Positions 6,533-10,332 of a stretch of DNA of 10,332 nucleotides are shown one piece after another. Each line of letters opens with the position of its first letter. Within the stretch, counting starts at the first letter, position 1. Source of the DNA: DASSKF01 sp035690725 (lineage in GTDB: Bacteria > Actinomycetota > Actinomycetes > Actinomycetales > Dermatophilaceae); the NCBI GenBank assembly GCA_035690725.1, contig DASSKF010000175.1, positions 1 to 10,332 on the forward strand. The letters run 5' to 3'. A program made the position numbers and the translations under genes. Under the pieces are notes generated by a model. It was given only the letters and a program-made list of their open reading frames with translations. It did no database searches and was not told where the DNA came from.

Positions 6533-6538
6533 AGTCTA
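6533..6538 (-). promoter_or_regulatory. Candidate -10 box of map (leaderless start)
   Basis: On the minus strand TAGACT is followed by CCACCGT and then the map ATG, so the box ends exactly seven bases before the start codon. No ribosome-binding site fits in that gap. The geometry is the same as for guaB1 and the MBL-fold gene. No clear -35 element is visible. The divergent small gene must use overlapping DNA; TACGGT at 6525-6530 on the plus strand is a possible but weak -10 for it. Confidence 0.5.
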
Positions 6539-6579
6539 GGCAGTCAGCGCAGGCACACGGCGAGAGGGAGGCGTGGGCG

Positions 6580-6771
6580 ATGGCCTACTGGTACAACGTC
6601 GAGCGGGGCCGGGTCGAGGACGACAGCAACAAGAGCAAGGGGGAGGACCTGCTGGGTCCCTTCGCCACCCGCGCCGAGGCCGAGGGCGCCCTGCAGCACG
6701 CGGCGGACAACACCGAGCGCTGGGACGAGGAGGACCGCCGCTGGCGGGAGGGCACCGACGAGGACGAGTGA
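6580..6771 (+). CDS. Small acidic protein with SPOR-like motif, function unknown
   Basis: This 63-residue protein begins MAYWYNVERGRVEDD and continues with a charged linker, then DLLGPFATRAEAEGALQHA (23-41) and a highly acidic end (ERWDEEDRRWREGTDEDE). The GPFATRAEAEGAL stretch resembles the half-repeat of SPOR-type domains, and I recall similar short actinobacterial proteins being labelled SPOR-domain protein or, wrongly by neighbourhood, methionine aminopeptidase. No signal peptide or membrane segment is present, so peptidoglycan binding is doubtful. The start is supported by GGGAGG at 6566-6571, eight bases before the ATG, and by clear coding character. It is divergent from map. A related function with Map is possible but unproven. 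Confidence 0.75.
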   Translation: MAYWYNVERGRVEDDSNKSKGEDLLGPFATRAEAEGALQHAADNTERWDEEDRRWREGTDEDE

Positions 6772-6772
6772 C

Positions 6773-6786
6773 GGCCCGCTCGGGCC
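6773..6786 (+). terminator. Short GC hairpin after the small gene
   Basis: GGCCC (6773-6777) and GGGCC (6782-6786) can pair around the four-base loop GCTC, starting right after the stop codon of the small gene. It is only five base pairs and has no T-run, so it is a weak candidate; the larger hairpin at 6802-6837 lies just downstream. Confidence 0.3.
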
Positions 6787-6801
6787 CTCGCACCGAACGA
6801 G

Positions 6802-6837
6802 ACCGGGCGGCCCGCCGTGGAGTGCGGACCGCCCGGT
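6802..6837. terminator. Hairpin between convergent small gene and SRPBCC gene
   Basis: ACCGGGCGG (6802-6810) pairs with CCGCCCGGT (6829-6837). Inside, one mispair is followed by four more pairs and an eight-base loop. The mispair is C-A in plus-strand RNA but G-U in minus-strand RNA, giving a 14-bp stem for the SRPBCC transcript, whose stop lies 15 bases away. It also lies 30 bases after the small gene's stop, so it can serve both. No T-run is present. Confidence 0.65.
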
Positions 6838-6852
6838 TGCCGGTGGAGGAGG

Positions 6853-7281
6853 TCAGCTGCCCACGAGGTCGCGGAGGGCGCGCTCCCAGCGGCGGCGCAG
6901 CTGGTCGTGGTCGATCGATCCGTCCAGGTGCTCGTGGCACAGCTGGATCCGGGTGCCCTCGCCGTCACGGAAGGTCTGCAGGTCGACGAGGGTCGCCGGG
7001 GCGTCACCGTCGGCGTGCCAGGAGACGCGCACCTGCTCGCCGGGGTGGTAGCTGCGGACGACGCCGCGCGAGCCGTCCTCCGCGTGCCAAGGTTCGCCCT
7101 TGCCGCCGAGCATCGCGCCGGTGCCGAGGAGCGCCTCGATCCCCTCGCGCTGGGTCAGCCGCTTCCACACCGCGTCCGGCGGTTGGTCGACGAACTGGCT
7201 GACCTCGATGCTGTCGGCGGCCTGCACCGTCGTCTGCCCTTCGGACGTGACCTCGTCCTCCGTGGGTGTCATCTGCGTCAT
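6853..7281 (-). CDS. SRPBCC-fold protein (AHSA1/START-like)
   Basis: This 142-residue protein has the pattern of the SRPBCC superfamily with an Aha1-C-terminal-like (AHSA1) layout. After a disordered acidic lead of about 22 residues comes a first strand SIEVSQFVDQPPDAVWKRLT (24-43), including the typical Pro-x-x-x-Val-Trp that begins the first helix. A strand-rich middle follows (VVRSYHPGEQVRVSW, 74-88; RIQLCHEHL, 111-119). A C-terminal helix (DHDQLRRRWERALRDL, 124-139) would close a hydrophobic pocket. Such proteins bind lipids or other small hydrophobic ligands, or act as co-chaperones; no ligand can be named. The ATG at 7281 is preferred because AAGGAGG (7292-7286, minus strand) lies four bases upstream; the frame is open further up but without support. 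It follows the VWA gene by 123 bases on the same strand. Confidence 0.8.
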   Translation of the reverse strand: MTQMTPTEDEVTSEGQTTVQAADSIEVSQFVDQPPDAVWKRLTQREGIEALLGTGAMLGGKGEPWHAEDGSRGVVRSYHPGEQVRVSWHADGDAPATLVDLQTFRDGEGTRIQLCHEHLDGSIDHDQLRRRWERALRDLVGS

Positions 7282-7292
7282 CGCGCCTCCTT

Positions 7293-7342
7293 GACGGGCC
7301 CGTCGGCCAGCCCGACGGGCGCTGGATGTCGATGGGTCCAGC
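7293..7342 (-). promoter_or_regulatory. Two abutting hairpins in the leader of the SRPBCC gene
   Basis: GCCCGTCGG (7298-7306) pairs with CCGACGGGC (7312-7320) over nine bases around a five-base loop. Directly next to it GCTGGA (7321-7326) pairs with TCCAGC (7337-7342) over six bases. The first also overlaps a perfect 12-bp palindrome GACGGGCCCGTC (7293-7304) that touches the AAGGAGG ribosome-binding site at 7286-7292. On the minus strand these lie 63-112 bases after the VWA stop and just before the SRPBCC start, so they could end the VWA transcript, act in the leader RNA, or bind a protein. The rest of 7343-7404 shows nothing recognisable. Confidence 0.45.
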
Positions 7343-7404
7343 AGAACACCGATCGGGGAGTCGCACAATCCCTCTCGGCAAACCCGACCGAATTCACCGG
7401 CCTG

Positions 7405-9411
7405 TCAGCGGCCGCGGCGCGCCCGCAGGTAGTCGGCGACGACGTACTCACCGAGCCGGTCCAGGTCCGGGGTGAACACGCGGCCACCGGCGCGCTGGGC
7501 GACCGCGTCGACGAAGCGGGCCAGCCCGGGGTCCTCGCCGAGCATGAAGACGTTGAGCGTGGCGCCGTAGCGGGTCAGCTCGTCCACCTGGCCGACGGTG
7601 GCCCGCAGGGTCGCGGTCGTGGTCGGCCACCTGAACTCCGGCACCCCGTCGCCGGCGAGGTGCGCCGTCGGCTCACCGTCGGTGACGACGAGGACGACCG
7701 GCTCGGCCCCGGGGTGCCGGCGCACGTGCCGGCCCGCGAGCATGAGCGCGTGCTGCAGGTTGGTCCCTTGCACCCACTCCGGCTCGGCCTCCGCGAGCTG
7801 GACCGGGGACAGGTGGCGCGCCGCGAGGTTGAAGCCGATCACCTGCAGGGCGTCCCCGCGGAAGCGGGTCTCGATGAGGTGGGACAGGGCCAGCGCCGTC
7901 TGCTTCATCGGCCCCCAGCGGCCCTCCTGGACCATGGAGAAGGACATGTCGACGCACAGCGCCACCGCCGCGGAGACCCGCCGCTCGGTCTCGGTGACCT
8001 CGAAGTCCTCGACGAGCAACCGCACCCCGCTCCCGGCGGCCACGGGTCCCTGCACGGCGCGACGTCGTAGGGCGTTCCCGACGGTGCGCGCGGCGTCGAT
8101 CGGGAGCTCGTCACCGAACTCCCACGGCCGGGTGAGCCCGGTCGGCTCGTCGGAGGCACCGGTCCGGTGCTCGTCGTGGTCGCCCCGGCCCTCGGCCCGG
8201 AGCTGGTCGAACACCCGCTGCAGGGCGGTCTCGCCGAGGCGCCGCACGGCGCGGGGCGTCAGCTGCAGCCCGTCCTCGCCGCGCCGCAGGTAGCCCTGGT
8301 GCTCGAGCTCCCGCTCGAGCCGACGCAGCGCCTCCAGGTCACGCAGCGCGGGGGCGCCGAGCCGGCGCTCCAGCGCCTCGACGTCCACGTCGTCGAGGGT
8401 GGACCAGGCGTGGCCCTGGCCGAGCTGCTCCCCGAGGGCCTCGAGGTCGGCCAGCTCGGCCACCGCCTCCACCGCCTCGCCGTAGCCGAGCGACGGGCCG
8501 CCCTGCATCGACACCGGCGGCCCCTGGCCGAGGCCCGGCCGCAGCGCGCGCAGGTTGTCCGCCAGCTGGGCCATCTCCGCGGCCAGGTCCGCGTCGGCGA
8601 GCGCGTCGCTCATCAGCTGGGCGAGCTCCTCCCGCTGCTCCGGCGTGAGCGAGGCCATGAGTCGGTCGGCGGCCGCCTGACGGCGGGCGAGGGCGTCGAT
8701 GAGCTCGTCGACGTCCTTCGGCTGCTCGGGGAACAGCTCGCCGTGCCGGTCCATGAACTCGGCGAAGCGGTCCGTGGTGTCCTCGCCCCGCGCGTGCGCG
8801 GCGAGCAGGGCGTTGAGGTCGGCGAGCATGTCCCGGACCTGCTGCAGCATCTGCGGGTCGTTCCCGGACAGCGCCTGCTTGAGCCCCGCGAACTGGGCAT
8901 CGAGCACCTCGGTGCGGAGCATGCCGCGGATCTGCTCGTAGGTCGCCCGCGCCTCGGCGGAGTGCCACTGGTAGTCGGCCAGGGCACGGACGGCGCTGGC
9001 CACCTGGTCCGGCACCGTGGCGAGCTCCATCTCGGCCATCCGTGCGTCCTCGCCCGGCTCGGTGGCCAGGGTGTCCCGCTCGGCGGCCAGGGCCTGGTCG
9101 AGCATGCCCCGCACCTGGTCGAGGGTGCCCCCGAGGTCCCCGCGGCGACGCGCCTCCCGCCGCATCCGGCGCACCCGGTCGCGCAGGTCGTCCAGCCCCG
9201 GGCGCCCCTCGAGACCACGCCGCAGCAGGTCCCGCAGGGCGTCCCGCATCGTCCCCCCGGCGAGCACGTCCCGGCCCAGCTCGTCCAGCGCGCCGCGGAC
9301 GTCATACGGGGGTGCGAGGGGGTCGGGGCCGCCACGCCAGGGTCCGTAGCGGAACCGGCCGTGGGCCGAGCCCGGTGCGGGACCGGACCCACCGGAGCGG
9401 TGCGGTGACAC
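7405..9411 (-). CDS. VWA-domain protein partnered with a MoxR/chelatase-like ATPase
   Basis: This 668-residue protein is made of a long, mostly helical, acidic and Leu/Ala/Gln-rich N-terminal part (about 35-465) and a C-terminal von Willebrand A domain (about 478-650). The metal-ion site is complete: Asp488-Met-Ser490-Phe-Ser492, Thr550 in QGTNLQHAL and Asp578 in VVTDGEPT. No signal peptide or membrane segment is seen, so it should be cytosolic. Length and sequence follow the mycobacterial Rv0959 family, including the shared N-terminal GGPDPLAPP and the end ADYLRARR. Partnership with an AAA+ ATPase by analogy to ChlI/ChlD and MoxR/VWA systems implies metal insertion or protein-complex remodelling, but the client is unknown. 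It starts with GTG two bases after the ATPase stop, with the G-rich CGGGGGC stretch upstream as a possible ribosome-binding site; coupling is likely. Confidence 0.88.
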   Translation of the reverse strand: MSPHRSGGSGPAPGSAHGRFRYGPWRGGPDPLAPPYDVRGALDELGRDVLAGGTMRDALRDLLRRGLEGRPGLDDLRDRVRRMRREARRRGDLGGTLDQVRGMLDQALAAERDTLATEPGEDARMAEMELATVPDQVASAVRALADYQWHSAEARATYEQIRGMLRTEVLDAQFAGLKQALSGNDPQMLQQVRDMLADLNALLAAHARGEDTTDRFAEFMDRHGELFPEQPKDVDELIDALARRQAAADRLMASLTPEQREELAQLMSDALADADLAAEMAQLADNLRALRPGLGQGPPVSMQGGPSLGYGEAVEAVAELADLEALGEQLGQGHAWSTLDDVDVEALERRLGAPALRDLEALRRLERELEHQGYLRRGEDGLQLTPRAVRRLGETALQRVFDQLRAEGRGDHDEHRTGASDEPTGLTRPWEFGDELPIDAARTVGNALRRRAVQGPVAAGSGVRLLVEDFEVTETERRVSAAVALCVDMSFSMVQEGRWGPMKQTALALSHLIETRFRGDALQVIGFNLAARHLSPVQLAEAEPEWVQGTNLQHALMLAGRHVRRHPGAEPVVLVVTDGEPTAHLAGDGVPEFRWPTTTATLRATVGQVDELTRYGATLNVFMLGEDPGLARFVDAVAQRAGGRVFTPDLDRLGEYVVADYLRARRGR

Positions 9412-9413
9412 GG

Positions 9414-10331
9414 TCAGCCCCCGTAGACGACCCGGCCGTCGGCGGTGTCGGAGAGGCGCTTGTCGATCCGGCGGGTGAGGTGCAGCCCCTCGAGGACCAG
9501 CTCCACGGCCGCGGCGACGTGCCCGGGCGAGGCGGCGTCCCCGTCGCCGAGGCGGTCGAGGGCTTTCGACAGGCCGGGCACCGTGCCGAGCTGGTCGAGC
9601 AGCTCCGCGGCGGGCACCAGCTCGCCGGTCTCGACCATCGCGCCCTCGGCGAACCGGTCGGTGAACCCGGACAGGTCGAGGCCGCCGAACCGGGCCCGGA
9701 AGGTCTCCGCGACGGCGGTCCGCAGCAGGTGCTCGAGGACCTCGCGCTCGCGTCCCTCCTCGCCCATCTCGAACTCGACCTTGCCGAGCAGGGTGGGGAC
9801 CACCCCGGGGACGTCGCAGACGCGTGCGACCTGCTCGCCGTCGCCGGTGCGCGCGGAGCGGCGCAGCGCGGACGCCCCCACCGCCTCGACCGCCGCGATC
9901 CCCAGCCGTGCCGAGACCCCGGAACGCTGGTCGACCGCGGGGGACTCGCGCAGGGAGCGGGTGAACCGCGCCACCACCTCGACGAGGTGCTCGGGGACCT
10001 CGGCCACCGGCTGCGCCTCCTGCGCGACCAGCGCGACCTCGTCCTCGACCTCCAGCGGGTAGTGGGTCCGAATCTCGGCGCCGAAGCGGTCCTTGAGCGG
10101 GGTGATGATCCGCCCCCGGTTGGTGTAGTCCTCGGGGTTGGCCGTCGCCAGCAGGAGCACGTCGAGGGGGAGGCGCAGGGAGTAGCCGCGCACCTGGATG
10201 TCGCGCTCCTCCAGCACGTTGAACAGCGCGACCTGGATGCGCTCGGCGAGGTCGGGCAGCTCGTTGAGCCCGAAGACTCCGCGGTTGGCGCGGGGGACGA
10301 GCCCGTAGTGGACCGTCTCCGGGTCGCCGAG
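9414..10331 (-). CDS. MoxR/magnesium-chelatase-I-like AAA+ ATPase (partial, N terminus outside window)
   Basis: The visible 305 C-terminal residues start at the right edge of the window with LGDPETVHYGLVPRANRG. They include a Walker B-like strand GVFGLNELPDL, the stretch VLEERDIQVRGYSLRLPLD, a sensor 1 segment LLLATANPEDYTNRGR and DRFGAEIRTHYP, which carries the expected arginine finger region. The rest is a helical lid and C-terminal domain ending in GRVVYGG. The Walker A motif would lie beyond 10332. The family is the one of mycobacterial Rv0958, often labelled magnesium chelatase although this organism need not make chlorophyll. It would hydrolyse ATP as a ring and act on or with the VWA protein encoded two bases downstream. 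In-frame GTG at 10217 is internal, not the start, since homology continues to the edge. Confidence 0.88.
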   Translation of the reverse strand, partial: LGDPETVHYGLVPRANRGVFGLNELPDLAERIQVALFNVLEERDIQVRGYSLRLPLDVLLLATANPEDYTNRGRIITPLKDRFGAEIRTHYPLEVEDEVALVAQEAQPVAEVPEHLVEVVARFTRSLRESPAVDQRSGVSARLGIAAVEAVGASALRRSARTGDGEQVARVCDVPGVVPTLLGKVEFEMGEEGREREVLEHLLRTAVAETFRARFGGLDLSGFTDRFAEGAMVETGELVPAAELLDQLGTVPGLSKALDRLGDGDAASPGHVAAAVELVLEGLHLTRRIDKRLSDTADGRVVYGG

Positions 10332-10332
10332 G

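Noticed and set aside
6817..8070. Plus-strand open frame of 417 codons opposite the SRPBCC and VWA genes
   Set aside because: It crosses two genes, a hairpin and an intergenic region on the other strand, and shows no coherent protein features.
8167..9408. Plus-strand open frame of 413 codons opposite the VWA gene
   Set aside because: Antisense shadow: the minus-strand frame has a complete VWA metal site and family-wide similarity, and the plus-strand product has no recognisable motif or ribosome-binding site.
9414..10331. Chlorophyll-type magnesium chelatase
   Set aside because: No tetrapyrrole genes are nearby and the sequence fits the Rv0958-like group found in non-photosynthetic actinobacteria.
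1..10332. CRISPR array, tRNA, or phage/IS genes
   Set aside because: No regularly spaced repeats, cloverleaf with conserved TTCGA loop, integrase or transposase motif was seen on either strand.

Overview
The window is high-GC, gene-dense DNA from an actinobacterium. Evidence includes GTG starts, strong C/G bias at third codon positions, a GluABCD-type amino acid importer, polyphosphate glucokinase, the MapB form of methionine aminopeptidase and the GuaB1 branch of the IMPDH family. A Micrococcales member, perhaps near Intrasporangiaceae, is a guess from overall look. No insertion sequence, phage gene, tRNA, rRNA or CRISPR array was seen. Coding sequence fills almost everything and no gene-free stretch exceeds about 125 bases.

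Layout, left to right. (1) 2-2614, plus strand: the tail of an ABC ATPase (gluA), then lipoprotein binding protein gluB and permeases gluC and gluD, together a glutamate-type importer. A 17-bp intercistronic stem-loop separates gluB from gluC, and gluC/gluD overlap by ATGA. (2) 2621-2686: a very long hairpin between convergent genes, placed as a two-way terminator. (3) 2691-4148, minus: guaB1, a CBS-containing IMPDH-family protein whose mycobacterial homologue is a GMP reductase. (4) 4149-4233: a compact divergent promoter region with a 14-bp palindrome. (5) 4234-4893, plus: a small metallo-beta-lactamase-fold hydrolase. (6) 4901-6525, minus: map and ppgK, translationally coupled by ATGA. (7) 6580-6771, plus: a 63-residue acidic protein divergent from map. 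(8) 6853-7281, minus: an SRPBCC-fold protein with tandem hairpins in its leader. (9) 7405 to the right edge, minus: a VWA protein of 668 residues and the incomplete MoxR/ChlI-like AAA+ ATPase that precedes it, two bases apart.

The genes serve nutrient uptake (glu system), purine recycling (GuaB1), polyphosphate-driven glucose phosphorylation (PpgK) and protein N-terminal maturation (Map). The least understood unit is the AAA+/VWA pair, which resembles a two-component chelatase or chaperone machine with unknown client. The most unusual sequence-level signals are three adjacent genes that look leaderless (a TANNNT box 7-8 bases before the start codon with no Shine-Dalgarno), two convergent-gene hairpins whose mispairs become G-U pairs on only one strand, and Tyr codon TAT appearing only before GCC or GAC.
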